From NCBI RefSeq assembly GCF_051014685.1, contig NW_027479039.1, positions 124,001-188,000 on the forward strand: a stretch of 64,000 bases of DNA. The letters run 5' to 3'. The stretch comes from Ptiloglossa arizonensis (taxonomy: Eukaryota > Arthropoda > Insecta > Hymenoptera > Colletidae). Below the pieces are notes generated by a model, which made no database searches, was not told the origin of the DNA, and was given only the letters and a program-made list of their open reading frames with translations. Below, piece by piece: positions 25,901 through 39,291 of the stretch; positions within the stretch are counted from its first letter, which is position 1, and each line of letters opens with the position of its first letter. Position numbers and translations under genes: made by a program.

Positions 25901-26115
25901 ATGTGTATTTTTTCCCTAGGCCATTCTGGTTAAGCGTTTGGAGCAGCAGAATTGCGAAAAATTTTATGCCTTCACAACCATTTCTTGGCTTCAAAGTCCC
26001 ATATCTCGCGAACGGATTGACATAACCCAAAAATTCCTATTGCATCTGAAAGTAGAAACTCGCCCGATCACAACGGTATGTGTATTTTTTCCCTAGGCCA
26101 TTCTGGTTAAGCGTT
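22913..26115 (+). repeat. About 18-monomer cassette (3.2 kb), copy 2
   Basis: This is the second full copy of 17603-20805. It is also the source or sister of 31940-34654 (offset 9,027 bp, 51 x 177), so it sits at the centre of a network of copies. From 26116 it runs directly into a block with CACTAGG, TTCCAACTACC and GGCAACAAAC variants that is copied again near 37-38 kb. Confidence 0.8.
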
Positions 26116-26961
26116 CGGAGCAGCAGAACTGCGAAAAATTTTTTGCCTTCTCAACCATTTCTTGGCTTCAAACTCCCATATCTCGCGAACGGATTGACCT
26201 AACCAAAAAATTCCTATTGCATCTGAAAGTAGAAACTCGCCCGATTACAACGGTATGTGTATTTTTTCACTAGGCCATTCTGGTTAAGCGTTTGGAGCAG
26301 CAGAATTGTGAAAAATTTTTTGCCTTCTCTACCATTTCTTGGCTTCCAACTACCATATCTCGCGAACGAATTGACCTAACCCAAAAATTCCTATTGCATC
26401 CGAAAGTAGAAACTCGACCGATTACAACGGTATGTGTATTTTTTCCCTAGGCCATTCTGGTTAAGCGTTTGGAGCAGCAGAATTGTGAAAAATTTTTTGC
26501 CTTCTCTACCATTTCTTGGCAACAAACTCCCATATCTCGCGAACGGATTGACCTAACCCAAAAATTCCTGTTGCGTCTGAAAGTAGAAACTCGCCCGATT
26601 ACAACGGTATGTGTATTTTTTCCCTAGGCCATTCTGGTTAAGCGTTTGGAGCAGCAGAATTGCGAAAAATTTTTTGCTTTCTCAACCATTTCTTGGCTTC
26701 AAACTCCCATATCTCGCGAACGGATTGACCTAACCCAAAAATTCCTGTTGCGTCGGAATGTAGAAACTCGCCCGATTACAACGGTATGTTTATTTTTTCC
26801 CTAGGCCATTCTGGTTAAGCGTTTGGAGCAGCAGAATTGCGAAAAATTTTTTGCTTTCTCAACTATTTCTTGGTTTCAAACTCCCATATCTCGCGAACGG
26901 ATTGACCTAACCCAAAAATTCCTGTTGCGTCTGAAAGTAGAAACTCGCCCGATTACAACGC
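26116..26961 (+). repeat. Linker monomers with CACTAGG, TTCCAAC and GGCAACAAAC variants
   Basis: About five monomers carry markers rare in this domain: TTTCACTAGG (25738 and 26269, one 531-bp step), TTCCAACTACC (26344), ACTCGACCG and GGCAACAAAC (26519). All recur at an offset of 10,797 bp (61 x 177) near 37074-37320. Confidence 0.7.
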
Positions 26962-29616
26962 TATGTGTATTTTTTCCCTAGGCCATTCTGGTTAAGCGTT
27001 TGGAGCAGCAGAATTGCGAAAAATTTTTTGCCTTCTCAACCATTTCTTGCCTTCAAACTCCCATATCTCGCGAACGGATGGACCTAACCCAAAAATTCCT
27101 ATTGCATCTGAAAGTAGAAACTCGCCCGATTACAACGGTATGTGTATTTTTTCCCTAGGCCATTCTGGTTAAGGGTTTGGAGCAGCAGAATTGTGAAAAT
27201 TTTTTTGCCTTCTCTACCATTTCTTGGATTCAAACTCCCATATCTCGCGAACGGATTGACCTAACCCAAAAATTCCTATAGCATCTGAAAGTAGAAACTC
27301 GCCCGATTACAACGGTATGTGTATTTTTTCCCTAGGCCATTCTGGTTAAGCGTTTGGAGCAGCAGAATTGCGAAAAATTTTTTGCTTTCTCAACCATTTC
27401 TTGGCTTCAAACTCCCATATCTCGCGAACGGATTGACCTAACCCAAAAATTCCTGTTGCGTCTGAATGTAGAAACTCGCCCGATTACAACGGTATGTTTA
27501 TTTTTTCCCTAGGCCATTCTGGTTAAGCGTTTGGAGCAGCAGAATTGCGAAAAATTTTTTGCTTTCTCAACCATTCCTTGGTTTCAAACTCCCATATCTC
27601 GCGAACGGATTGACCTAACCCAAAAATTCCTGTTGCGTCTGAAAGTAGAAACTCGCCCGATTACAACGCTATGTGTATTTTTTCCGTAGGCCATTCTGGT
27701 TAAGCGTTTGGAGCAGCAGAATTGCGAAAAATTTTTTGCCTTCTCAACCATTTCTTGCCTTCAAACTCCCATATCTCGCGAACGGATTGACCTAACCCAA
27801 AAATTCCTATTGCATCTGAAAGTAGAAACTCGCCCGATTACAACGGTATGTGTATTTTTTCCCTAGGCCATACTGGTTAAGCGTTTGGAGCAGCAGAATT
27901 GCGTAAAATTTTTTGCCTTCTCAACCATTTCTTGGCTTCAAACTCCCATATCTCGCGAACGGATTGACCTAACCCAAAAATTCCTGTTGCGTCTGAAAGT
28001 AGAAACTCGCCCGGTTACAACGGTATGTGTATTTTTTCCCTAGGCCATTCTGGTTAAGCGTTTGGAGCAGCAGAATTGCGAAAAATTTTTTGCTTTCTCA
28101 ACCATTTCTTGGCTTCAAACTCCCATATCTCGCGAACGGATTGACCTAACCCAAAAATTCCTGTTGCGTCTGAAAGTAGAAACTCGCCCGATTACAACGC
28201 TATGTGTATTTTTTCCGTAGGCCATTCTGGTTAAGCGTTTGGAGCAGCAGAATTGCGAAAAATTTTTTGCCTTCTCAACCATTTCTTGCCTTCAAACTCC
28301 CATATCTCGCGAACGGATTGACCTAACCCAAAAATTCCTATTGCATCTGAAAGTAGAAACTCGCCCGATTACAACGGTATGTGTATTTTTTCCCTAGGCC
28401 ATTCTGGTTAAGGGTTTGGAGCAGCAGAATTGTGAAAAATTTTTTGCCTTCTCTACCATTTCTTGGATTCAAACTCCCATATCTCGCGAACGGATTGACC
28501 TAACCCAAAAATTCCTATAGCATCTGAAAGTAGAAACTCGCCCGATTACAACGGTATGTGTATTTTTTCCCTAGGCCATTCTGGTTAAGCGTTTGGAGCA
28601 GCAGAATTGCGAAAAATTTTTTGCTTTCTCATCCATTTCTTGGCTTCAAACTCCCATATCTCGCGAACGGATTGACCTAACCCAAAAATTCCTGTTGCGT
28701 CTGAATGTAGAAACTCGCCCGATTACAACGGTATGTTTATTTTTTCCCTAGGCCATTCTGGTTAAGCGTTTGGAGCAGCAGAATTGCGAAAAATTTTTTG
28801 CTTTCTCAACCATTTCTTGGTTTCAAACTCCCATATCTCGCGAACGGATTGACCTAACCCAAAAATTCCTGTTGCGTCTGAAAGTAGAAACTCGCCCGAT
28901 TACAACGCTATGTGTATTTTTTCCGTAGGCCATTCTGGTTAAGCGTTTGGAGCAGCAGAATTGCGAAAAATTTTTTGCCTTCTCAACCATTTCTTGCCTT
29001 CAAACTCCCATATCTCGCGAACGGATTGACCTAACCCAAAAATTCCTATTGCATCTGAAAGTAGAAACTCGCCCGATTACAACGGTATGTGTATATTTTC
29101 CCTAGGCCATACTGGTTAAGCGTTTGGAGCAGCAGAATTGCGTAAAATTTTTTGCCTTCTCAACCATTTCTTGGCTTCAAACTCCCATATCTCGCGAACG
29201 GATTGACCTAACCCAAAAATTCCTGTTGCGTCTGAAAGTAGAAACTCGCCCGGTTACAACGGTATGTGTATTTTTTCCCTAGGCCATTCTGGTTAAGCGT
29301 TTGGAGCAGCAGAATTGCGAAAAATTTTTTGCTTTCTCAACCATTTCTTGGCTTCAAACTCCCATATCTCGCGAACGGATTGACCTAACCCAAAAATTCC
29401 TGTTGCGTATGAAAGTAGAAACTCGCCCGATTACAACGCTATGTGTATTTTTTCCGTAGGCCATTCTGGTTAAGCGTTTGGAGCAGCAGAATTGCGAAAA
29501 ATTTTTTGCCTTCTCAACCATTTCTTGCCTTCAAACTCCCATATCTCGCGAACGGATTGACCTAACCCAAAAATTCCTATTGCATCTGAAAGTAGAAACT
29601 CGCCCGATTACAACGG
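26962..29616 (+). repeat. 15-monomer HOR (2,655 bp), unit 1
   Basis: Rare markers recur exactly 2,655 bp later: GGATGGACC (27076 and 29731), GTGAAAATTTTTTTG (27194 and 29849), CATCCATTTC (28630 and 31285), GTATATTTTCC (29091 and 31746) and CGTATGAAAG (29406 and 32061). The left limit is a C/G difference at 26961 versus 29616. Confidence 0.87.
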
Positions 29617-32271
29617 TATGTGTATTTTTTCCCTAGGCCATTCTGGTTAAGCGTTTGGAGCAGCAGAATTGCGAAAAATTTTTTGCCTTCTCAACCATTT
29701 CTTGCCTTCAAACTCCCATATCTCGCGAACGGATGGACCTAACCCAAAAATTCCTATTGCATCTGAAAGTAGAAACTCGCCCGATTACAACGGTATGTGT
29801 ATTTTTTCCCTAGGCCATTCTGGTTAAGGGTTTGGAGCAGCAGAATTGTGAAAATTTTTTTGCCTTCTCTACCATTTCTTGGATTCAAACTCCCATATCT
29901 CGCGAACGGATTGACCTAACCCAAAAATTCCTATAGCATCTGAAAGTAGAAACTCGCCCGATTACAACGGTATGTGTATTTTTTCCCTAGGCCATTCTGG
30001 TTAAGCGTTTGGAGCAGCAGAATTGCGAAAAATTTTTTGCTTTCTCAACCATTTCTTGGCTTCAAACTCCCATATCTCGCGAACGGATTGACCTAACCCA
30101 AAAATTCCTGTTGCGTCTGAATGTAGAAACTCGCCCGATTACAACGGTATGTTTATTTTTTCCCTAGGCCATTCTGGTTAAGCGTTTGGAGCAGCAGAAT
30201 TGCGAAAAATTTTTTGCTTTCTCAACCATTCCTTGGTTTCAAACTCCCATATCTCGCGAACGGATTGACCTAACCCAAAAATTCCTGTTGCGTCTGAAAG
30301 TAGAAACTCGCCCGATTACAACGCTATGTGTATTTTTTCCGTAGGCCATTCTGGTTAAGCGTTTGGAGCAGCAGAATTGCGAAAAATTTTTTGCCTTCTC
30401 AACCATTTCTTGCCTTCAAACTCCCATATCTCGCGAACGGATTGACCTAACCCAAAAATTCCTATTGCATCTGAAAGTAGAAACTCGCCCGATTACAACG
30501 GTATGTGTATTTTTTCCCTAGGCCATACTGGTTAAGCGTTTGGAGCAGCAGAATTGCGTAAAATTTTTTGCCTTCTCAACCATTTCTTGGCTTCAAACTC
30601 CCATATCTCGCGAACGGATTGACCTAACCCAAAAATTCCTGTTGCGTCTGAAAGTAGAAACTCGCCCGGTTACAACGGTATGTGTATTTTTTCCCTAGGC
30701 CATTCTGGTTAAGCGTTTGGAGCAGCAGAATTGCGAAAAATTTTTTGCTTTCTCAACCATTTCTTGGCTTCAAACTCCCATATCTCGCGAACGGATTGAC
30801 CTAACCCAAAAATTCCTGTTGCGTCTGAACGTAGAAACTCGCCCGATTACAACGCTATGTGTATTTTTTCCGTAGGCCATTCTGGTTAAGCGTTTGGAGC
30901 AGCAGAATTGCGAAAAATTTTTTGCCTTCTCAACCATTTCTTGCCTTCAAACTCCCATATCTCGCGAACGGATTGACCTAACCCAAAAATTCCTATTGCA
31001 TCTGAAAGTAGAAACTCGCCCGATTACAACGGTATGTGTATTTTTTCCCTAGGCCATTCTGGTTAAGGGTTTGGAGCAGCAGAATTGTGAAAAATTTTTT
31101 GCCTTCTCTACCATTTCTTGGATTCAAACTCCCATATCTCGCGAACGGATTGACCTAACCCAAAAATTCCTATAGCATCTGAAAGTAGAAACTCGCCCGA
31201 TTACAACGGTATGTGTATTTTTTCCCTAGGCCATTCTGGTTAAGCGTTTGGAGCAGCAGAATTGCGAAAAATTTTTTGCTTTCTCATCCATTTCTTGGCT
31301 TCAAACTCCCATATCTCGCGAACGGATTGACCTAACCCAAAAATTCCTGTTGCGTCTGAATGTAGAAACTCGCCCGATTACAACGGTATGTTTATTTTTT
31401 CCCTAGGCCATTCTGGTTAAGCGTTTGGAGCAGCAGAATTGCGAAAAATTTTTTGCTTTCTCAACCATTTCTTGGTTTCAAACTCCCATATCTCGCGAAC
31501 GGATTGACCTAACCCAAAAATTCCTGTTGCGTCTGAAAGTAGAAACTCGCCCGATTACAACGCTATGTGTATTTTTTCCGTAGGCCATTCTGGTTAAGCG
31601 TTTGGAGCAGCAGAATTGCGAAAAATTTTTTGCCTTCTCAACCATTTCTTGCCTTCAAACTCCCATATCTCGCGAACGGATTGACCTAACCCAAAAATTC
31701 CTATTGCATCTGAAAGTAGAAACTCGCCCGATTACAACGGTATGTGTATATTTTCCCTAGGCCATACTGGTTAAGCGTTTGGAGCAGCAGAATTGCGTAA
31801 AATTTTTTGCCTTCTCAACCATTTCTTGGCTTCAAACTCCCATATCTCGCGAACGGATTGACCTAACCCAAAAATTCCTGTTGCGTCTGAAAGTAGAAAC
31901 TCGCCCGGTTACAACGGTATGTGTATTTTTTCCCTAGGCCATTCTGGTTAAGCGTTTGGAGCAGCAGAATTGCGAAAAATTTTTTGCTTTCTCAACCATT
32001 TCTTGGCTTCAAACTCCCATATCTCGCGAACGGATTGACCTAACCCAAAAATTCCTGTTGCGTATGAAAGTAGAAACTCGCCCGATTACAACGCTATGTG
32101 TATTTTTTCCGTAGGCCATTCTGGTTAAGCGTTTGGAGCAGCAGAATTGCGAAAAATTTTTTGCCTTCTCAACCATTTCTTGCCTTCAAACTCCCATATC
32201 TCGCGAACGGATTGACCTAACCCAAAAATTCCTATTGCATCTGAAAGTAGAAACTCGCCCGATTACAACGG
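29617..32271 (+). repeat. 15-monomer HOR (2,655 bp), unit 2
   Basis: This directly repeats unit 1. I noticed one private change, CTGAACGTAG near 30828 in place of CTGAAAGTAG. Identity continues to about 32327, where GCGTAAAA replaces GCGAAAAA. Confidence 0.87.
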
Positions 32272-34654
32272 TATGTGTATTTTTTCCCTAGGCCATTCTG
32301 GTTAAGCGTTTGGAGCAGCAGAATTGCGTAAAATTTTTTGCCTTCTCAACCATTTCTTGGCTTCAAACTCCCATATCTCGCGAACGGATTGACCTAACCC
32401 AAAAATTCCTGTTGCGTCTGAAAGTAGAAACTCGCCCGGTTACAACGGTATGTGTATTTTTCCCCTAGGTCATTCTGGTTAAGCGTTTGGAGCAGCAGAA
32501 TTGCGAAAAATTTTTTGCTTTCTCAACCATTTCTTGGCTTCAAACTCCCATATCTCGCGAACGGATTGACCTAACCGAAAAATTCCTGTTGCGTCTGAAA
32601 GTAGAAACTCGCCCGATTACAACGCTATGTGTATTTTTTCCCTAGGCCATTCTGGTTAAGCGTTTGGAACAGCAGAATTGCGAAAAATTTTTTGCCTTCT
32701 CAACCATCTCTTGTCTTCAAACTCCCATATCTCGCGAACGGATTGACCTAACCCAAAAATTCCTATTGCATCTGAAAGTAGAAACTCGCCCGATTACAAC
32801 GGTATGTGTATTTTTTCCCTAGGCCATTCTGGTTAAGGGTTTGGAGCAGCAGAATTGTGAAAAATTTTTTGCCTTCTCTACCATTTCTTGGATTCAAACT
32901 CCCATATCTCGCGAACGGATTGACCTAACCCAAAAATTCCTATAGCATCTGAAAGTAGAAACTCGCCCGATTACAACGGTATGTGTATTTTTTCCCTAGG
33001 CCATTCTGGTTAAGCGTTTGGAGCAGCAGAATTGCGAAAAATTTTTTGCCGTCTCAACCATTTCTTGGCTTCAAACTCCCATATCTCGCGAACGGATTGA
33101 CCTAACCCAAAAATTCCTATTGCATCTGAAAGTAGAAACTCGCCCGATTACAACGGTATTTGTATTTTTTCCCGAGGCCATTCTGCTTAAGCGTTTGGAG
33201 CAGCAGAATTGCGAAAAATTTTTTGCCTTCACAACCATTTCTTGGCTTCAAAGTCCCATATCTCGCGAACGGATTGACCTAACCCAAAAATTCCTATTGC
33301 ATCTGAAAGTAGAAACTCGCCCGATCACAACGGTATGTGTATTTTTTCCCTAGGCCATTCTGGTTAAGCGTTTGGAGCAGCAGAATTGCGAAAAATTTCT
33401 TGCCTTCTCAACCATTTCTTGGCTTCAAACTCCCATATCTCGCGAACGGATTGACCTAACCAAAAAATTCCTATTGCATCTGAAAGTAGAAACTCGCCCG
33501 ATTAGAACGGTATGTGTATTTTTTCCCTAGGCCATTCTGGTTAAGCGTTCGGAGCAGCAGAACTGCGAAAAATTTTTTGCCTTCTCAACCATTTCTTGTC
33601 TTCAAACTCCCATATCTCGCGAACGGATTGACCTAACCAAAAAATTCCTATTGCATCTGAAAGTAGAAACTCGCCCGATTACAACGGTATGTGTATTTTT
33701 TCCCTAGGCCATTCTGGTTAAGCGTTTGGAGCAGCAGAATTGCGAAAAATTTTTTGCCTTCACAACCATTTCTGGGCTTCAAAGTCCCATATCTCGCGAA
33801 CGGATTGACCTAACCCAAAAATTCCTATTGCATCTGAAAGTAGAAACTCGCCCGATCACAACGGTATGTGTATTTTTTCCCTAGGCCATTCTGGTTAAGC
33901 GTTTGGAGCAGCAGAATTGCGAAAAATTTTTTGCTTTCTCAACCATTTCTTGGCTTCAAACTCCCATATCTCGCGAACGGATTGACCTAACCCAAAAATT
34001 CCTGTTGCGTCTGAAAGTAGAAACTCGCCCGATTACAACGCTATGTGTATTTTTTCCCTAGGCCATTCTGGTTAAGCGTTTGGAACAGCAGAATTGCGAA
34101 AAATTTTTTGCCTTCTCAACCATCTCTTGTCTTCAAACTCCCATATCTCGCGAACGGATTGACCTAACCCAAAAATTCCTATTGCATCTGAAAGTAGAAA
34201 CTCGCCCGATTACAACGGTATGTGTATTTTTTCCCTAGGCCATTCTGGTTAAGCGTTTGGAGCAGCAGAATTGTGAAAAATTTTTTGCCTTCTCTACCAT
34301 TTCTTGGCTTCAAACTCCCATATCTCGCGAACGGATTGACCTAACCCAAAAATTCCTATAGCATCTGAAAGTAGAAACTCGCCCGATTACAGCGGTATGT
34401 GTATTTTTTCCCTAGGCCATTCTGGTTAAGCGTTTGGAGCAGCAGAATTGCGAAAAATTTTATGCCTTCACAAACATTTCTTGGCTTCAAAGTCCCATAT
34501 CTCGCGAACGGATTGACATAACCCAAAAATTCCTATTGCATCTGAAAGTAGAAACTCGCCCGATCACAACGGTATGTGTATTTTTTCCCTAGGCCATTCT
34601 GGTTAAGCGTTCGGAGCAGCAGAACTGCGAAAAATTTTTTGCCTTCTCAACCAT
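31940..34654 (+). repeat. Cassette copy 3 (2.7 kb, truncated on the right)
   Basis: This matches 22913-25627 at an offset of 9,027 bp (51 x 177) and overlaps the end of the 15-mer. It stops inside a monomer, where CATCTCTTGTC replaces CATTTCTTGGC. Private changes include CTAACCGAAA near 32577 and GATTAGAACGG near 33503. Confidence 0.8.
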
Positions 34655-37600
34655 CTCTTGTCTTCAAACTCCCATATCTCGCGAACGGATTGACCTAACC
34701 CAAAAATTCCTATTGCATCTGAAAGTAGAAACTCGCCCGATTACAACGGTATGTGTATTTTTTCCCTAGGCCATTCTGGTTAAGGGTTTGGAGCAGCAGA
34801 ATTGTGAAAAATTTTTTGCCTTCTCTACCATTTCTTGGATTCAAACTCCCATATCTCGCGAACGGATTGACCTAACCCAAAAATTCCTATAGCATCTGAA
34901 AGTAGAAACTCGCCCGATTACAACGGTATGTGTATTTTTTCCCTAGGCCATTCTGGTTAAGCGTTTGGAGCAGCAGAATTGCGAAAAATTTTTTGCCGTC
35001 TCAACCATTTCTTGGCTTCAAACTCCCATATCTCGCGAACGGATTGATCTAACCCAAAAATTCCTATTGCATCTGAAAGTAGAAACTCGCCCGATTACAA
35101 CGGTATTTGTATTTTTTCCCGAGGCCATTCTGCTTAAGCGTTTGGAGCAGCAGAATTGCGAAAAATTTTTTGCCTTCACAACCATTTCTTGGCTTCAAAG
35201 TCCCATATCTCGCGAACGGATTGACCTAACCCAAAAATTCCTATTGCATCTGAAAGTAGAAACTCGCCCGATCACAACGGTATGTGTATTTTTTCCCTAG
35301 GCCATTCTGGTTAAGCGTTTGGAGCAGCAGAATTGCGAAAAATTTCTTGCCTTCTCAACCATTTCTTGGCTTCAAACTCCCATATCTCGCGAACGGATTG
35401 ACCTAACCAAAAAATTCCTATTGCATCTGAAAGTAGAAACTCGCCCGATTACAACGGTATGTGTATTTTTTCCCTAGGCCATTCTGGTTAAGCGTTCGGA
35501 GCAGCAGAACTGCGAAAAATTTTTTGCCTTCTCAACCATTTCTTGTCTTCAAACTCCCATATCTCGCGAACGGATTGACCTAACCAAAAAATTCCTATTG
35601 CATCTGAAAGTAGAAACTCGCCCGATTACAACGGTATGTGTATTTTTTCCCTAGGCCATTCTGGTTAAGCGTTTGGAGCAGCAGAATTGCGAAAAATTTT
35701 TTGCCTTCACAACCATTTCTGGGCTTCAAAGTCCCATATCTCGCGAACGGATTGACCTAACCCAAAAATTCCTATTGCATCTGAAAGTAGAAACTCGCCC
35801 GATCACAACGGTATGTGTATTTTTTCCCTAGGCCATTCTGGTTAAGCGTTTGGAGCAGCAGAATTGCGAAAAATTTTTTGCTTTCTCAACCATTTCTTGG
35901 CTTCAAACTCCCATATCTCGCGAACGGATTGACCTAACCCAAAAATTCCTGTTGCGTCTGAAAGTAGAAACTCGCCCGATTACAACGCTATGTGTATTTT
36001 TTCCCTAGGCCATTCTGGTTAAGCGTTTGGAACAGCAGAATTGCGAAAAATTTTTTGCCTTCTCAACCATCTCTTGTCTTCAAACTCCCATATCTCGCGA
36101 ACGGATTGACCTAACCCAAAAATTCCTATTGCATCTGAAAGTAGAAACTCGCCCGATTACAACGGTATGTGTATTTTTTCCCTAGGCCATTCTGGTTAAG
36201 CGTTTGGAGCAGCAGAATTGTGAAAAATTTTTTGCCTTCTCTACCATTTCTTGGCTTCAAACTCCCATATCTCGCGAACGGATTGACCTAACCCAAAAAT
36301 TCCTATAGCATCTGAAAGTAGAAACTCGCCCGATTACAGCGGTATGTGTATTTTTTCCCTAGGCCATTCTGGTTAAGCGTTTGGAGCAGCAGAATTGCGA
36401 AAAATTTTATGCCTTCACAAACATTTCTTGGCTTCAAAGTCCCATATCTCGCGAACGGATTGACATAACCCAAAAATTCCTATTGCATCTGAAAGTAGAA
36501 ACTCGCCCGATCACAACGGTATGTGTATTTTTTCCCTAGGCCATTCTGGTTAAGCGTTCGGAGCAGCAGAACTGCGAAAAATTTTTTGCCTTCTCAACCA
36601 TTTCTTGGCTTCAAACTCCCATATCTCGCGAACGGATTGACCTAACCAAAAAATTCCTATTGCATCTGAAAGTAGAAACTCGCCCGATTACAACGGTATG
36701 TGTATTTTTTCCCTAGGCCATTCTGGTTAAGCGTTTGGAGCAGCAGAATTGCGAAAAATTTTATGCCTTCACAACCATTTCTTGGCTTCAAAGTCCCATA
36801 TCTCGCGAACGGATTGACATAACCCAAAAATTCCTATTGCATCTGAAAGTAGAAACTCGCCCGATCACAACGGTATGTGTATTTTTTCCCTAGGCCATTC
36901 TGGTTAAGCGTTCGGAGCAGCAGAACTGCGAAAAATTTTTTGCCTTCTCAACCATTTCTTGGCTTCAAACTCCCATATCTCGCGAACGGATTGACCTAAC
37001 CAAAAAATTCCTATTGCATCTGAAAGTAGAAACTCGCCCGATTACAACGGTATGTGTATTTTTTCACTAGGCCATTCTGGTTAAGCGTTTGGAGCAGCAG
37101 AATTGTGAAAAATTTTTTGCCTTCTCTACCATTTCTTGGCTTCCAACTACCATATCTCGCGAACGAATTGACCTAACCCAAAAATTCCTATTGCATCCGA
37201 AAGTAGAAACTCGACCGATTACAACGGTATGTGTATTTTTTCCCTAGGCCATTCTGGTTAAGCGTTTGGAGCAGCAGAATTGTGAAAAATTTTTTGCCTT
37301 CTCTACCATTTCTTGGCAACAAACTCCCATATCTCGCGAACGGATTGACCTAACCCAAAAATTCCTGTTGCGTCTGAAAGTAGAAACTCGCCCGATTACA
37401 ACGGTATGTGTATTTTTTCCCTAGGCCATTCTGGTTAAGCGTTTGGAGCAGCAGAATTGCGAAAAATTTTTTGCTTTCTCAACCATTTCTTGGCTTCAAA
37501 CTCCCATATCTCGCGAACGGATTGACCTAACCCAAAAATTCCTGTTGCGTCTGAATGTAGAAACTCGCCCGATTACAACGGTATGTTTATTTTTTCCCTA

Positions 37601-38667
37601 GGCCATTCTGGTTAAGCGTTTGGAGCAGCAGAATTGCGAAAAATTTTTTGCTTTCTCAACTATTTCTTGGTTTCAAACTCCCATATCTCGCGAACGGATT
37701 GACCTAACCCAAAAATTCCTGTTGCGTCTGAAAGTAGAAACTCGCCCGATTACAACGCTATGTGTATTTTTTCCCTAGGCCATTCTGGTTAAGCGTTTGG
37801 AGCAGCAGAATTGCGAAAAATTTTTTGCCTTCTCAACCATTTCTTGCCTTCAAACTCCCATATCTCGCGAACGGATGGACCTAACCCAAAAATTCCTATT
37901 GCATCTGAAAGTAGAAACTCGCCCGATTACAACGGTATGTGTATTTTTTCCCTAGGCCATTCTGGTTAAGGGTTTGGAGCAGCAGAATTGTGAAAAATTT
38001 TTTGCCTTCTCTACCATTTCTTGGATTCAAACTCCCATATCTCGCGAACGGATTGACCTAACCCAAAAATTCCTATAGCATCTGAAAGTAGAAACTCGCC
38101 CGATTACAACGGTATGTGTATTTTTTCCCTAGGCCATTCTGGTTAAGCGTTTGGAGCAGCAGAATTGCGAAAAATTTTTTGCTTTCTCAACCATTTCTTG
38201 GCTTCAAACTCCCATATCTCGCGAACGGATTGACCTAACCCAAAAATTCCTGTTGCGTCTGAATGTAGAAACTCGCCCGATTACAACGGTATGTTTATTT
38301 TTTCCCTAGGCCATTCTGGTTAAGCGTTTGGAGCAGCAGAATTGCGAAAAATTTTTTGCTTTCTCAACCATTCCTTGGTTTCAAACTCCCATATCTCGCG
38401 AACGGATTGACCTAACCCAAAAATTCCTGTTGCGTCTGAAAGTAGAAACTCGCCCGATTACAACGCTATGTGTATTTTTTCCGTAGGCCATTCTGGTTAA
38501 GCGTTTGGAGCAGCAGAATTGCGAAAAATTTTTTGCCTTCTCAACCATTTCTTGCCTTCAAACTCCCATATCTCGCGAACGGATTGACCTAACCCAAAAA
38601 TTCCTATTGCATCTGAAAGTAGAAACTCGCCCGATTACAACGGTATGTGTATTTTTTCCCTAGGCCA
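34655..38667 (+). repeat. Copy of about 23.7-27.9 kb with one monomer missing
   Basis: From 34655 to about 36705 this matches upstream sequence at an offset of 10,974 bp (62 x 177; TCACAAACAT at 25441 and 36415). From about 36750 to 38667 the offset is 10,797 bp (61 x 177; GGCAAC at 26519 and 37316). One 177-bp step was lost at the switch. The match ends where CCATTCTGG meets the partner's CCATACTGG near 27871. Confidence 0.8.
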
Positions 38668-39291
38668 TTCTGGTTAAGCGTTTGGAGCAGCAGAACTGCG
38701 AAAAATTTTTTGCCGTCTCAACCATTTCTTGGCTTCAAACTCCCATATCTCGTGAACGGATTGACCTAACCCAAAAATTCCTATTGCATCTGAAAGTAGA
38801 AACTCGCCCGATTACAACGGTATTTGTATTTTTTCCCGAGGCCATTCTGCTTAAGCGTTTGGAGCAGCAGAATTGCGAAAAATTTTTTGCCTTCACAACC
38901 ATTTCTTGGCTTCAAAGTCCCATATCTCGCGAACGGATTGACCTAACCCAAAAATTCCTATTGCATCTGAAAGTAGAAACTCGCCCGATCACAACGGTAT
39001 GTGTATTTTTTCCCTAGGCCATTCTGGTTAAGCGTTTGGAGCAGCAGAATTGCGAAAAATTTCTTGCCTTCTCAACCATTTCTTGGCTTCAAACTCCCAT
39101 ATCTCGCGAACGGATTGACCTAACCAAAAAATTCCTATTGCATCTGAAAGTAGAAACTCGCCCGATTACAACGGTATGTGTATTTTTTCCCTAGGCCATT
39201 CTGGTTAAGCGTTTGGAGCAGCAGAATTGCGAAAAATTTTTTGCCTTCACAACCATTTCTTGGCTTCAAAGTCCCATATCTCGCGAACGGA
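38668..39291 (+). repeat. Short cassette fragment with a CCCGAGG monomer
   Basis: About three monomers repeat the start of the 3.2-kb cassette (compare 18681, 23991 and 33018). There is a private GAACTGCG near 38694 and a CpG-to-TpG change, CTCGTGAACGG, near 38750. This joins the copied block on the left to the 4-monomer tandem on the right. Confidence 0.65.
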
